The notes beneath the pieces are model-generated. The model was not told the DNA's origin, ran no database searches, and was given only the letters and a program-made list of their open reading frames with translations. The position numbers and the translations under genes are program-made. Below are positions 1-8,866 of a DNA stretch of 58,080 bases, piece after piece. How positions within the stretch are numbered: the stretch's first letter is position 1; each line of letters opens with the position of its first letter. Origin of the DNA: Sphingomonadaceae bacterium (GTDB taxonomy: Bacteria; Pseudomonadota; Alphaproteobacteria; Sphingomonadales; Sphingomonadaceae); contig CANGJB010000017.1 in NCBI GenBank assembly GCA_947453945.1, positions 1 to 58,080 of the forward strand, read 5' to 3'.

Positions 1-1
1 G

Positions 2-487
2 CGCAAGTTCTACAGTGGGTTCGATCCCAAGGACGGCAGCGGGGGCGTGACCAGCACTGATCGCAACCAATGGGTCGATGACGCGCTCGGCGGCAAGTAC
101 TACTACCTCGCCCACGCAGAGCTCGAAATTCCGCTCGGTGCGGGCGCGCGTGAGCTGGGCCTCAGGCCTTCGATCTTTGCGGATGCAGGCGCAGTGTTCA
201 GCGTGGCGCGGCCCGCCACCTTCGGCACGACTTTGCTCTACCAGGATAACATTACGGGCCGTCTCACCACGACTGCCGCCGATTCCACCGGCAAGGCCAA
301 CAACGTGGCCCAGAAGTTCAACGAGACCTTTTATGGCGACAGCCCGAAGCCGCGTATTTCGATCGGCATAGGGGTCAACTGGAATTCGCCGTTCGGTCCG
401 TTCCGCATCGATGTGGCCAAAGTTCTCAGCAAGGTCGATGGCGACAGAACCCAGACAGTCAACTTCAACGTAGGAACCCAGTTCTGA
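2..487 (+). CDS. bamA: Outer membrane protein assembly factor BamA, C-terminal end (5' truncated by window)
   Basis: The reading frame is open from the left edge and ends with a phenylalanine-terminated beta-strand (NFNVGTQF), the usual C-terminal beta signal of an outer-membrane barrel. The visible 161 residues contain barrel strands and the stretch SPFGPFRIDVAK, typical of the last strands of BamA. BamA inserts beta-barrel proteins into the outer membrane as the core of the BAM complex. The following gene is a Skp/OmpH-like periplasmic chaperone, which is the classic neighbour, and the two share one base (TGATG). Family identity rests on the C-terminal strands and the context; the POTRA domains lie outside the window. 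Confidence 0.9.
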   Translation, partial: RKFYSGFDPKDGSGGVTSTDRNQWVDDALGGKYYYLAHAELEIPLGAGARELGLRPSIFADAGAVFSVARPATFGTTLLYQDNITGRLTTTAADSTGKANNVAQKFNETFYGDSPKPRISIGIGVNWNSPFGPFRIDVAKVLSKVDGDRTQTVNFNVGTQF

Positions 488-1197
488 TGCAAAACCGTAT
501 CTTCGCAGCGCTCGCTGCAACCCTCGCGCTTGGCGCGGCACCCCATGCCATGGCGCAGGCAGCGGCGACTGCCGCTCCGGCGCAGAGCACGCCTGGCGGC
601 ATCGTCGCCCCCGGCATCGCCTATGCCAACGCGCAGGCTGTCGTCGCGGCTTCGGCTGCCTACAAGACCGCGATGGCTCAGCTTCCGACTACCTACAAGG
701 CGCAGATCGATGCGGTGAACACGCGCCGCAACCAGATCACCGCCCAGCTCAAGCCGCTCTACGACAAGTTCGAAGCGGACCAGAAGGCAGCTAAGCCCGA
801 TGCCAACGCCTTGCGCGCGCAGGCTGCCCAGATCCAGCAGATCGAGCAATCGGCCGAGCGAGAGATCCAGCAGATGGCTGAGCCGCTCAACGTGGCGCAG
901 CAGTACATCATCGAGCAGATCAGCGAAAAGCTCACCCCCGCCACGCAGGCCGCGATGACCCGCCGCAAGATCACGCTCGTGCTCGATTCGCAGAGCGTGC
1001 TCAAGGCAGACGGCGTCTACAACCTCAACCAGGACATCCTGGCCGAGCTCAATGGTCTGATCCCCAGCGCGCAGCTCGTGCCGCCCGCAGGCTGGTTGCC
1101 GCGCGCGCAGCGTGAGGCCGCCGCCCAGCAGGCTGCTCAGGCTGGTGCTGCAGCTGCTGCCCCCGCGCCCGCGGGCAAGCAGCCCGAAGGCCGCTGA
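487..1197 (+). CDS. OmpH/Skp family periplasmic chaperone
   Basis: A 236-residue protein with an N-terminal signal peptide (hydrophobic stretch ending AMAQA near residue 24), a long alpha-helical Gln/Ala-rich middle (about residues 75-150, coiled-coil-like, as in the Skp tentacles) and an Ala/Pro-rich low-complexity tail. Skp binds unfolded outer-membrane proteins in the periplasm and delivers them to the BAM complex. The start codon overlaps the bamA stop, so the two are translationally coupled, and fabZ follows 11 bp later. It is somewhat longer than E. coli Skp because of the C-terminal tail. Sequence conservation in this family is low, so the call leans on architecture and neighbourhood. 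Confidence 0.85.
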   Translation: MQNRIFAALAATLALGAAPHAMAQAAATAAPAQSTPGGIVAPGIAYANAQAVVAASAAYKTAMAQLPTTYKAQIDAVNTRRNQITAQLKPLYDKFEADQKAAKPDANALRAQAAQIQQIEQSAEREIQQMAEPLNVAQQYIIEQISEKLTPATQAAMTRRKITLVLDSQSVLKADGVYNLNQDILAELNGLIPSAQLVPPAGWLPRAQREAAAQQAAQAGAAAAAPAPAGKQPEGR

Positions 1198-1208
1198 GGC
1201 CTGACGAA

Positions 1209-1685
1209 ATGAGCGAGGTTTCAGGAGAAGCGGGCACGCCCGCTCCGATCAGCCTGGATATCCGGGGGGTGATGGCGGCGCTGCCGCACCGCTATCCCCT
1301 CCTCCTCGTCGACCGGGTGGCCGAACTGGTGGTGGGTGAACGCATCCACGCCATCAAGGCGGTCTCGATGAACGAGCAGTTCTTCCAGGGACACTTCCCG
1401 GGCCGCCCGATCATGCCCGGCGTGCTCCAGATCGAGGCGCTGGCTCAGGCTGCCGGTGTCCTAGCAGTGGAATCGCTCGGCCTCGCCGGCACCGGCAAGC
1501 TCGTCTATTTCATGGCGATCGAGGAAGCCAAGTTCCGCACGCCGGTGGAACCGGGCTGCCTGCTCGATCTCCATGTCGAATTCACCCAGAAGCGCGCGCG
1601 CGTTTGCAAGTTCGCCGGCAAGGCCATGCTGGGGGACAAGATTGCGACCGAAGTCAGCTTCACCGCGATGATCGCGGATAGTTGA
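1209..1685 (+). CDS. fabZ: 3-hydroxyacyl-[acyl-carrier-protein] dehydratase FabZ
   Basis: 158 residues with the FabZ signature [20 protein letters not shown], giving the catalytic His (about residue 62) and Glu (about residue 76) of the hot-dog fold dehydratase. It removes water from beta-hydroxyacyl-ACP in the type II fatty acid elongation cycle. The N-terminus carries about 15 extra residues ahead of the usual [13 protein letters not shown] segment. It sits directly after bamA and the Skp homologue, but lpxD, which often lies between them in proteobacteria, is absent here, and rpmE follows instead of lpxA. acpP and fabF of the same pathway lie near the right end of the window. Confidence 0.95.
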   Translation: MSEVSGEAGTPAPISLDIRGVMAALPHRYPLLLVDRVAELVVGERIHAIKAVSMNEQFFQGHFPGRPIMPGVLQIEALAQAAGVLAVESLGLAGTGKLVYFMAIEEAKFRTPVEPGCLLDLHVEFTQKRARVCKFAGKAMLGDKIATEVSFTAMIADS

Positions 1686-1780
1686 GCGGTTGCCTTTTGC
1701 GCCCGAACCGCTTAAGGGCGCGCCTTTCCGAGATTCCCTGAGGCCGGTCGGAACCGGCTTCGTATTGTGGAGCGAGACCC

Positions 1781-2005
1781 ATGAAAGCCAATACCCACCC
1801 CGACTACCACATGATCAAGGTGCAGATGACCGACGGCACCGTGTTCGAGACGCGCTCGACCTGGGGCAAGGAAGGCGACACAATGGCGCTCGAAATCGAT
1901 CCGCTTTCGCACCCGGCGTGGACCGGCGGCACCCGCCAGCTTGATCAGGGCGGCCGCGTTGCGCAGTTCAACAAGCGCTTTGGCGGTCTCACGCTCAAGA
2001 AGTGA
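1781..2005 (+). CDS. rpmE: 50S ribosomal protein L31
   Basis: 74 residues starting [10 protein letters not shown], with the internal FNKRFGG segment typical of L31. There are no cysteines, so this is the zinc-independent (C-minus) form; the zinc ligands of the other paralogue type are missing. L31 bridges the two ribosomal subunits. The gene is followed 25 bp later by a strong hairpin terminator, so it closes the transcription unit that begins upstream. The 95-bp gap from fabZ may hold its own promoter. Confidence 0.93.
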   Translation: MKANTHPDYHMIKVQMTDGTVFETRSTWGKEGDTMALEIDPLSHPAWTGGTRQLDQGGRVAQFNKRFGGLTLKK

Positions 2006-2030
2006 TCGTAACGCACGATTTCAAGGAAAA

Positions 2031-2053
2031 GGGCGGCTTCGGTCGCCCTTTTT
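2031..2053 (+). terminator. Rho-independent terminator after rpmE
   Basis: A 7-bp stem (2031-2037 with 2042-2048, one G-U pair) closed by the very stable UUCG tetraloop and followed by five T residues. It lies 25 bp after the rpmE stop codon, in the correct orientation. Confidence 0.9.
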
Positions 2054-2112
2054 CATGAAATCGTTGCGCCCCGGCCCTTGCCATCGCGGCACGGCGGGGT
2101 GAAACAGCGCGC

Positions 2113-2553
2113 ATGGCGATCCTTACCAACGCACTCGACAAGCTGCTGGGCTATCAGATGCGCCGCGCGACCGCGGTCCTGATGGCCGATTTCGTGCGCA
2201 CCCTTTCCGATTTCGACATGCGCCCGGCCGAGGTGACCACGCTGCTGGTTATCGCGGAAAACCCCGATTGCTCGCAGAGCGAGGTGGGTGAGGCGATCGC
2301 CATCAAGCGCGCCAACATGGTGCCGATCATTGCCCGGCTGATCGAACGGGGCCTTGTCGCGCGCACCCGCGTCGATGGCCGCAGTCTGGCCTTGCGGGTC
2401 ACGCCCAAGGGCGCTCAGCAGGCAGCAGAAGCGTGGAAGCGCATTGCGGTCCATGAGGCGCGCTTCCGCGATCGGCTCGATCCCGCCGCACTCGATACCT
2501 TGCTCGGCGCGCTTCCCGTGCTGCGCACGGCGGTGGATGACCCAGAGGGATAA
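2113..2553 (+). CDS. MarR family transcriptional regulator
   Basis: 146 residues with the winged-helix MarR layout: an N-terminal dimerisation helix, a helix-turn-helix (CSQSEVGEAIAIKRANMVPII, about residues 53-73), then the wing with LVARTRVDGRSLALRVTPKG, where the D-x-R motif (VDGR) is characteristic. MarR proteins repress by binding palindromes near their own promoter and often respond to aromatic compounds or oxidants. The gene stands alone between a terminator and a TonB-dependent receptor on the same strand with a 217-bp gap. Whether it controls the receptor is inference; no effector can be read from the sequence. Confidence 0.88.
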   Translation: MAILTNALDKLLGYQMRRATAVLMADFVRTLSDFDMRPAEVTTLLVIAENPDCSQSEVGEAIAIKRANMVPIIARLIERGLVARTRVDGRSLALRVTPKGAQQAAEAWKRIAVHEARFRDRLDPAALDTLLGALPVLRTAVDDPEG

Positions 2554-2667
2554 GCGGCTACGCAGGGGAGCCAGGCGGTCCGGTTTCGGATTTCCGCCTA
2601 ACTATCGGTACTGTAGCGCGAATACACCGCCCGCCTGAAATCAGCCGCCGCCTCTCACTTTTGGCGG

Positions 2668-2716
2668 TTGTTCCCGCGAAGCCGATGCCAAATCTTTCTC
2701 CCGAAGGCGGGAACAA
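2668..2716. repeat. Interrupted inverted repeat related to the ccmH palindrome
   Basis: Ten-base arms (2668-2677 and 2707-2716) are perfect inverse complements around a 29-base loop, in the 217-bp gap upstream of the TonB-dependent receptor. The two half-motifs ttcccgcgaag (2671-2681) and gaaggcgggaa (2703-2713) are exactly the left and right halves of the 18-base core of the palindromic repeat inside ccmH at 9461-9478, here pushed apart by 21 bases. It may be a decayed or interrupted copy of the same element; this is inference. The remainder of the gap shows no gene. Confidence 0.5.
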
Positions 2717-2770
2717 GCACTGCGCGACAAATCGCAGGCCCCGGCCGTCCACTGGATGAGAGGAGATGCT

Positions 2771-5140
2771 ATGCGGTATACGCGCGTTCTTGGTTGGTCG
2801 TCACTCGCGGCGGTCGCTGTTTCCCTGGCCATGCCTGCCCATGCAGCAGAAGCTGCTGATGCCGCCGACGGCGGTTCGGCGGCCGAAGCTACGGGCAAGG
2901 ATGTCATCATCGTCACCGCCACGCGTCAGGCAGCCGACAAGCAGAAAGTCGGCGTTGCGCTTACCGCGCTTACAGTCGAAGATCTGGCTTTGCTTGCCCC
3001 GCGCTCGCTGCTTGATATCCAGGGCTCGGCCCCCAACGTGTTCATCGGGAGCGGCACCGCCGCACCGGGGCAGAGCGCGATCTTCATTCGCGGGCAGGGC
3101 TATGCCGACGTGGAAAAGACCCAGAGCCCGCCTGTCGGCGTGATCCAGGACGGCGTGTTCTTCGGCAACAACACCGGCCAGTTGCTCGACATGTTCAACA
3201 TCTGCTCGGTGGAGGTCGATCGCGGCCCGCAGGGCATTTTCTATGGCAAGAACACCACCGCCGGCCTCATCAACCTGACGCGCTGCGCCCCCACGCGCAC
3301 GTTGGGCGCCAGCTTCGAAGCGGGCTATGGTTCGTTCAACGAGTTCTACGGTCGCGGCGTGCTCAATGCGCCGCTGGGAGACCGGGGCGGCATCGCCTTC
3401 TCCGGCCAGTACCGCCGTATCGACGGCATTCTGAACAACGTCTTCACCAAGCGCCGCGCGGGCAATTCGGACTACCGCGCTTTCAACCTCAAGGTGAATT
3501 ACGACCTGACCGAATGGCTTAAGGCAGATCTTAGCCTTGATCATATCCACCAGACTGGCGGCGGCACGCCCGTCCAGTTCGGCAACAAGCTGACCGCCAG
3601 CATCCTTTCCGGCGGCAATCCATCGGCGATCTGGCCCAACTACAACCCTGAAACGGGCAGCCCCGACGGCCTCAAGCCCCGCGAGATCGGCAACAATCTC
3701 GGTGCGGATCAGGACCGTCTCAACACCAATATCGGCAGCCTTACGCTCAAGGCCAAGACTCCGATTGGCGAACTCGTCTCGCAGACCTCGTACATGTCCT
3801 CGGGCGATACGGTGAACCAGGACTTCGACGGCACCTGTGTCGGCGCGGCGGGATGCACCAGCGTGGGCAACCCGCTGCTCGCGGCGACCGGCAGTGCCCT
3901 CCTGACCAACCGCGATCAGACCTACAAGCAGTTCACCCAGGAAGTGCGCCTTCAGGGCAACGCCGCAAACGGCCTCATCGATTACATCGTCGGCGCGTTC
4001 TACTACGATCACAAGATCACGCTGCACCAGAACACCAACAAGGTGATCGACCAGTTCTCGGGCGAAAAGGATCACAGCTGGTCGTTCTTCGGCAACGTGG
4101 ATCTCAATCCCACCGACACGATCAAGATCTCCGGCGGCGTGCGCAACATCTTCGAGGCCAAGCGGTTCAACACCGGCTACACTCTCACCCTGCCTGCGCC
4201 AGTCGGCACGATCCCCATCGTGGCTCCGATCACCGATCGCCGCAGCTGGCAGAAGCTGATTACCCGCTTCAATGTGCAGTGGCAGGCCACGCCAGACGTG
4301 CTGCTCTACGTGAACCGCTCGGAAGGTTTCCGCTCGGGCGGCTTCTCGATCCGCGGGACGCTTTCGGAGCAGCAGGCCGCATCGACCAACTGTGGCGTGG
4401 CCGGCGGCTGCCCGGGCAACAACTTCCTCTCGTTCCTGCCGGAAACCAATACGACCTACGAAGGCGGTATAAAGACGCGCTTCCTCAACCGCGCGATCAC
4501 CTTCAACGCCGCCGGGTTCATCAACGACATCACGAACTTCCAGCAGTCGCAGGTGGTCGTAACGCCGGGCTACGGGCCGGGCACCAACACGTATGTCGTG
4601 AGCTTCCCCAAGGTCCAGATCAAGGGTCTCGAGTTCGAACTGGATTTCGATTTCGGCAAGATGACCGAATCGATGAAGGGCCTGTCGCTTTCGGGTACGC
4701 TTGGCATTCAGGATGCCAACGTGAAGAACGGCAAGGTCAACGGCCAGACCTCGTCGATCGGCCCGGCCGCGCAGGCGGGCGCGCCGGGTACCACGGCGGA
4801 TTTCACCGGCGTTCTCCTCCAGCGCGTGCCGAGCAACAACTTCACCGTGCGCGGCAGCTACGTCCGCGATCTTTCGGATGATGCGAAGCTCTCGCTGACC
4901 GCAGGCTATTCGTGGATCGACAGCTTCTCGCTCGGCACCTTCGGCACGCTCAACGATATCCAGCCCAGCTACGGCATGCTCGATGCCTCGGCCTCGCTTA
5001 ACTACAAGGGCTATTTCCTGCGCGTGGCGGGCAAGAACCTGACCAACAAGGCCTACCGCACGCAGTCGCTGCCCACCGTGTTCTTCCAGGGCTGGGCTGC
5101 CCCGGCGACGGTGACGGTCTCGGTCGGTGCGAAGTTCTGA
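2771..5140 (+). CDS. TonB-dependent outer-membrane receptor
   Basis: 789 residues: signal peptide ending AHA (residues 1-25), a TonB-box-like segment DVIIVTATR (about 44-52), a plug domain (about 55-180) with the RGPQGIFYGKNTTAG motif, and a 22-strand-type barrel ending in VTVSVGAKF with a C-terminal Phe. It would import a scarce ligand across the outer membrane using TonB energy; the substrate cannot be deduced. The ATG at 2771 is preferred to 2756 because AGGAG (2761-2765) lies five bases upstream of it. Oddities: closely spaced cysteine pairs (plug C145/C172, and two pairs in extracellular-loop-like segments) that could form disulfides. A strong terminator follows. Confidence 0.93.
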   Translation: MRYTRVLGWSSLAAVAVSLAMPAHAAEAADAADGGSAAEATGKDVIIVTATRQAADKQKVGVALTALTVEDLALLAPRSLLDIQGSAPNVFIGSGTAAPGQSAIFIRGQGYADVEKTQSPPVGVIQDGVFFGNNTGQLLDMFNICSVEVDRGPQGIFYGKNTTAGLINLTRCAPTRTLGASFEAGYGSFNEFYGRGVLNAPLGDRGGIAFSGQYRRIDGILNNVFTKRRAGNSDYRAFNLKVNYDLTEWLKADLSLDHIHQTGGGTPVQFGNKLTASILSGGNPSAIWPNYNPETGSPDGLKPREIGNNLGADQDRLNTNIGSLTLKAKTPIGELVSQTSYMSSGDTVNQDFDGTCVGAAGCTSVGNPLLAATGSALLTNRDQTYKQFTQEVRLQGNAANGLIDYIVGAFYYDHKITLHQNTNKVIDQFSGEKDHSWSFFGNVDLNPTDTIKISGGVRNIFEAKRFNTGYTLTLPAPVGTIPIVAPITDRRSWQKLITRFNVQWQATPDVLLYVNRSEGFRSGGFSIRGTLSEQQAASTNCGVAGGCPGNNFLSFLPETNTTYEGGIKTRFLNRAITFNAAGFINDITNFQQSQVVVTPGYGPGTNTYVVSFPKVQIKGLEFELDFDFGKMTESMKGLSLSGTLGIQDANVKNGKVNGQTSSIGPAAQAGAPGTTADFTGVLLQRVPSNNFTVRGSYVRDLSDDAKLSLTAGYSWIDSFSLGTFGTLNDIQPSYGMLDASASLNYKGYFLRVAGKNLTNKAYRTQSLPTVFFQGWAAPATVTVSVGAKF

Positions 5141-5162
5141 TCTTCGTACCGGCCTGAAATTG

Positions 5163-5194
5163 AACCCCGGCGGATCGCCTCCGCCGGGGTTTCG
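5163..5194 (+). terminator. Rho-independent terminator after the TonB-dependent receptor
   Basis: A perfect 12-bp GC-rich stem (5163-5174 with 5180-5191) around a five-base loop, running into TTTCG. It starts 22 bp after the receptor stop codon. Confidence 0.85.
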
Positions 5195-5364
5195 TTTGTC
5201 CGGGCGACCCCTCCACCACCCGAAGGGATGGGGCCAGCGATGCGAGGGTATCTCCCTCTGGGGGCTATTCGGGCCACCCCAGAAAGAATCCGCTTCCCAT
5301 TTCGCGCTCATTCTGCAAAAGCGCGCCTCCGCGATGCCTTCAATGCAAGGCGGCGCGGCTGTGT

Positions 5365-5442
5365 GGCGATCATAGCTCAGTTGGTTAGAGCGCCGGTTTG
5401 TGGTACCGGAGGTCGTGGGTTCGAACCCCATTGGTCGCCCCA
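5365..5442 (+). tRNA. tRNA-His (anticodon GTG)
   Basis: A full cloverleaf can be drawn. The acceptor stem pairs 5366-5372 with 5432-5438; the extra G(-1) at 5365 faces the C73 discriminator at 5439, the hallmark of tRNA-His. The anticodon stem CCGGT/ACCGG encloses a loop with GTG, the T-loop is TTCGAAC, and the CCA end is encoded at 5440-5442. It is transcribed toward the ccm operon. The gap after it (5443-5588) shows no gene. Confidence 0.97.
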
Positions 5443-5588
5443 TTTCCCTATCTTGAAACAGCTCCCATGCATCTGCCCTGAGGGCAAGACGCGCTAACCC
5501 CTTGCTCCCTATGCTGGCAGGTGGCAGAGGTGAAGCGCGCGGACAGGTTCGACTGTACCGCTAGCTTTACGGACGTTGCTGCTTCCCC

Positions 5589-6317
5589 ATGCACGGCTTT
5601 GCCAATCCTGCCCGTTTCCTGCGCATGGCGCGCTGGTTGATGCCGTTGATGCTTGTGCCGGGTTTGATCCTGGCGTTCGGAGCGCTGGCTTGGGGCGTTT
5701 TCATGGTGCCGCCTGACCGGCTGATGGGCCAGACGGTGCGCATTCTCTTCATCCATGTGCCTTCGGCGTGGCTTGGCATGGCTGGCTGGTCCACCATTGC
5801 GATCGCCAGCCTGGTGGAGCTCGTCTGGCGCCATCCGCTGGCAGGCATTGCTGCGCGCGCGGCAGCAGTGCCCGGCGCGGCCTTCACCGCGATCTGTCTT
5901 GCCACCGGTTCGATCTGGGCGCGGCCCACATGGGGCACATGGTGGGTGTGGGATGGCCGGCTGACGAGCTTCCTCATCCTGCTGTTCCTATATTTCGGCT
6001 ATATCGCGCTCGCCGGCGCTGCGCAGCGCGATGCCGCGGCGGGTGAGGGCGCCAGCCGCGTCACTGCGATCTTCGGCCTGGTTGGTGCGGTCAACATCCC
6101 GATCATCAACCGTTCGGTGGTGTGGTGGAACAGCCTGCACCAACCGCCTTCGATCACTGCGGGCAAAAGCTCCATCGACGGCACGTTCCTGTGGCCGCTG
6201 CTTATCGCTGCGATTGGCTTCACGCTCATCTTCGGCGGCGTGGTGATTGCGCGGATGCGCATGCTGCTCGCCGATATCCAGACCGAGGCGCGCCTGCGCC
6301 GCAAGGCTATGGCCTGA
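5589..6317 (+). CDS. ccmC: Cytochrome c maturation protein CcmC (haem-handling membrane protein)
   Basis: 242 residues with six predicted membrane helices and the tryptophan-rich periplasmic WGTWWVWDGRLT motif that binds haem, flanked by conserved His residues (FIHVPSAW and WNSLHQPPS). CcmC loads haem onto the chaperone CcmE at the periplasmic face. It heads the operon ccmC-D-E-F-G-H-I. The ABC subunits ccmA and ccmB, which normally precede it, are not here; tRNA-His and a receptor gene occupy the upstream side. ccmD follows after 10 bp. Confidence 0.96.
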   Translation: MHGFANPARFLRMARWLMPLMLVPGLILAFGALAWGVFMVPPDRLMGQTVRILFIHVPSAWLGMAGWSTIAIASLVELVWRHPLAGIAARAAAVPGAAFTAICLATGSIWARPTWGTWWVWDGRLTSFLILLFLYFGYIALAGAAQRDAAAGEGASRVTAIFGLVGAVNIPIINRSVVWWNSLHQPPSITAGKSSIDGTFLWPLLIAAIGFTLIFGGVVIARMRMLLADIQTEARLRRKAMA

Positions 6318-6327
6318 GGCGAGAACG

Positions 6328-6468
6328 ATGCACGAAAAGCTTGATCAGTGGCAGTTCGTTGTCGCCGCGCTCGTTATCGGGGTGGTCGGCACGCTAGTCC
6401 TTGTGGGCTGGACCCTTTGGGCCATGCAGCGTGCGGAAGCGCGCCGGGATAAGGCTCGCGGCAAATGA
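6328..6468 (+). CDS. ccmD: Haem exporter small subunit CcmD
   Basis: 46 residues: a short N-terminus, one membrane helix (about residues 9-33) and a basic C-terminal tail (AEARRDKARGK). This matches CcmD, the small membrane protein that helps release holo-CcmE from the CcmABC complex. The ATG at 6328 is chosen because it gives the usual length and comes directly after the ccmC stop; a longer reading from 6247 would lie inside ccmC. Its stop overlaps the ccmE start (ATGA). Short sequence, so identity depends partly on position. Confidence 0.85.
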   Translation: MHEKLDQWQFVVAALVIGVVGTLVLVGWTLWAMQRAEARRDKARGK

Positions 6469-6920
6469 ACACGATGATCAAACCCAAACACCAGCGCCTT
6501 GTGCTGATCATCCTCGCGCTTATCGCGTTGATCGGCGCGGGGCTGCTTGCAGCGTATGCGCTCAGCCGGCAGGCGGCTTATTTCTATCTCCCTAGCGAAC
6601 TCGCGGCCAAACCGCCCGAGGCAGGCCGCGCCGTGCGCCTTGGCGGCATGGTGGAGAAGGGGTCGATCAAGACCATGCCCGACGGGGTCACGATCAACTT
6701 CATGGTCAAGGACGACAAGGCCCGCGTGCCGGTGCGCTTCTCGGGTATCACACCGGATCTCTTCGTCGAGGGATCGGGTGTCGTCGCCGAAGGGCGGATG
6801 GAGGGCACTACTTTCGTGGCCGACAATCTCCTTGCCAAGCATGACGAGAAATACGTGCCGCGCGAGATGAAGAACATGAGCACCGAGCAGGCCAAGGCCG
6901 TGATCGCGGAGACGAAATGA
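6465..6920 (+). CDS. ccmE: Cytochrome c maturation haem chaperone CcmE
   Basis: 151 residues: a cytoplasmic N-terminus, one membrane anchor (about 11-32), then an OB-fold periplasmic domain. The C-terminal motif AKHDEKYVP carries the histidine that binds haem covalently, followed by the tyrosine that helps ligate iron. CcmE receives haem from CcmC and passes it to CcmF. Both ends overlap neighbours by ATGA (ccmD upstream, ccmF downstream), implying coupled translation. Confidence 0.96.
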   Translation: MNTMIKPKHQRLVLIILALIALIGAGLLAAYALSRQAAYFYLPSELAAKPPEAGRAVRLGGMVEKGSIKTMPDGVTINFMVKDDKARVPVRFSGITPDLFVEGSGVVAEGRMEGTTFVADNLLAKHDEKYVPREMKNMSTEQAKAVIAETK

Positions 6921-8866
6921 TCGCTGAACTGGGCCTTGCGATGCTGTGGATGGCGGCGGCGCTCGCCGTTCTGCAGCTTGTCGCAGGCGCGCTCGCACTC
7001 CGCCCGGCGACCGCGCATCTCGGCGGCGTGGTGCGTCCCGTGGCGATGTTGCAGGGGGTGCTGGTCGCCTGTGCCTTTGCCGCGCTGATCTGGCTTTTCC
7101 TCAGCACCGATCTCTCGGTCAAGCTCGTCGCGGAAAACAGCCACTCGGCCAAGCCGTTCATCTTCAAGCTGGCGGGCACCTGGGGCAACCACGAAGGCTC
7201 GATGCTGATGTGGGTGACGATCATGAGCATGGCCGGCGGCTTCGTCGCGCTCATCGAGAAGCGCCTGCGTGAGGAAACGCTGATCGCCACGCTGGCCGGG
7301 CAGGCGTTCGTCAGCCTCGGTTTCTATGCGTTCCTGTTGCTCGCCTCGAACCCGTTCACGCGCCTTGCGGAACCTGCGGCCGAAGGCGCCGGGCTCAATC
7401 CGCTGCTGCAGGATATCGGCCTCGCGTTCCATCCGCCCACGCTTTACGTCGGCTACGTCGGGCTCTCGATCGCGTTCAGCTTCGCGGTCGGTGCGCTGGT
7501 CACACGCGATGTTGGCCCGGCTTTTGCCCGTGCGATGCGGCCCTGGGTGCTGGGCGCGTGGATTTTCCTCACACTCGGCATCACCGCCGGGTCCTACTGG
7601 GCCTATTACACGCTCGGCTGGGGCGGCTGGTGGTTCTGGGATCCGGTCGAGAATGCCTCACTGATGCCCTGGCTTGCCGCCACTGCGCTGCTCCATTCGT
7701 GCAGCGTGCTCGCCGCGCGCAATGCGCTGCGCACCTGGACAGTCATGCTCGGCGTGATTGCATTTTCTATGTCGATGGTCGGCACGTTTCTCGTGCGTTC
7801 GGGCATCCTCACCTCGGTCCATGCCTTTGCGGTCGATCCCACGCGCGGCTCGTTCATTCTGGCCTTGCTGGCGATCTACATCGGCGGCGCGCTCGTCCTG
7901 TTCGCCCTGCGCGCCAGCACGGTGACCGAAGGCGCGCGCTTTGCCGTGCTCAGCCGCGAATCCGCGCTGGTGTTCAACAACGTGATGCTGTGCGGCATTC
8001 TGGGCATCGTCCTCGTCGGCACGCTCTATCCGCTGCTGACCGAGGCGATGGGCGTCAAGGTCTCTGTCGGCCCGCCCTATTTCAACCCGGTGTCCGCCGT
8101 GTTCGCAATCCCGATGTTCCTCGTCATGGCGGTTGGCCCCGTGCTGCGCTGGCGCGAGGACAAGGGCGGCCGGCTGACCTGGTCCATCGCCATTCCCGCG
8201 CTGGTTTCCGCCGCCGCGCTGCTGGCGGTTGAACTCTTGTTTGCGCCGATCAATCTGCTGCCCGCGCTTGGCCTCACGCTTGCGCCGGGCCTTGCGGTGG
8301 CTTCGCTGTTGCCGATGAAGGGCCGCAATCTGCGCCGCACGCCGCTGCCGATCTACGGCATGGTGATCGGCCACCTCGGCATTGCCGTCGCGCTGTTCGG
8401 CATGGCGAGCGAGGGCGCGTTCTCTACCGAACGTCTCGCCGCGATGAACCCCGGTGACAGCCAGCAGGTCGGCCCGTTCAAGGTCACGCTTGCTGCCATT
8501 GATCCCGTCGCCGGGCCGAACTGGACTGCGCTCGAGGCGACCGTTTCGGCCAGCTATGCCGGCGGCGCCGCCACCGTGCTTCACCCGCAGGCGCGCACGT
8601 TCGCCAATCCCCCGGGTAATCGCACCGAAAGCGCGCTGCTCACCCGCTGGAACGGCCAGCTCTACGCAGTGTTGGGCGAAGAGGGTGATGACGGGCGCTG
8701 GCAGATGCGTTTCTGGTGGAAGCCGTTCGTGCCGATGATCTGGTATGGCGGCGCGCTGGTTGCGCTCGGCGGCCTGCTGGCGCTGCTGGGCCGCGTCGCG
8801 CGGGATGTGAAGCGGCTGGTGGCGATCGACAAGATTGCCTGGCGCCGTGAAAGGCAGGGCCGATGA
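6917..8866 (+). CDS. ccmF: Cytochrome c haem lyase subunit CcmF
   Basis: 649 residues, polytopic, with the CcmF tryptophan-rich motif GWGGWWFWDPVENASLMPW (about residues 233-251) and the CcmF/CcsA-family stretch WGNHEGSMLMW near the N-terminus. CcmF ligates haem from CcmE to the CXXCH motifs of apocytochromes in the periplasm, together with CcmH and CcmI. The length is typical. It overlaps ccmE and ccmG by 4 bp each. Confidence 0.96.
   Translation: MIAELGLAMLWMAAALAVLQLVAGALALRPATAHLGGVVRPVAMLQGVLVACAFAALIWLFLSTDLSVKLVAENSHSAKPFIFKLAGTWGNHEGSMLMWVTIMSMAGGFVALIEKRLREETLIATLAGQAFVSLGFYAFLLLASNPFTRLAEPAAEGAGLNPLLQDIGLAFHPPTLYVGYVGLSIAFSFAVGALVTRDVGPAFARAMRPWVLGAWIFLTLGITAGSYWAYYTLGWGGWWFWDPVENASLMPWLAATALLHSCSVLAARNALRTWTVMLGVIAFSMSMVGTFLVRSGILTSVHAFAVDPTRGSFILALLAIYIGGALVLFALRASTVTEGARFAVLSRESALVFNNVMLCGILGIVLVGTLYPLLTEAMGVKVSVGPPYFNPVSAVFAIPMFLVMAVGPVLRWREDKGGRLTWSIAIPALVSAAALLAVELLFAPINLLPALGLTLAPGLAVASLLPMKGRNLRRTPLPIYGMVIGHLGIAVALFGMASEGAFSTERLAAMNPGDSQQVGPFKVTLAAIDPVAGPNWTALEATVSASYAGGAATVLHPQARTFANPPGNRTESALLTRWNGQLYAVLGEEGDDGRWQMRFWWKPFVPMIWYGGALVALGGLLALLGRVARDVKRLVAIDKIAWRRERQGR

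Noticed and set aside
2801..5443. An 880-codon open frame on the minus strand across the TonB-dependent receptor and tRNA-His
   Set aside because: It is an antisense shadow of a GC-rich gene. Its N-terminal peptide (GFEPTTSGTTNRRSN-like) is the known spurious translation of a tRNA read backwards, and the body has no family features.
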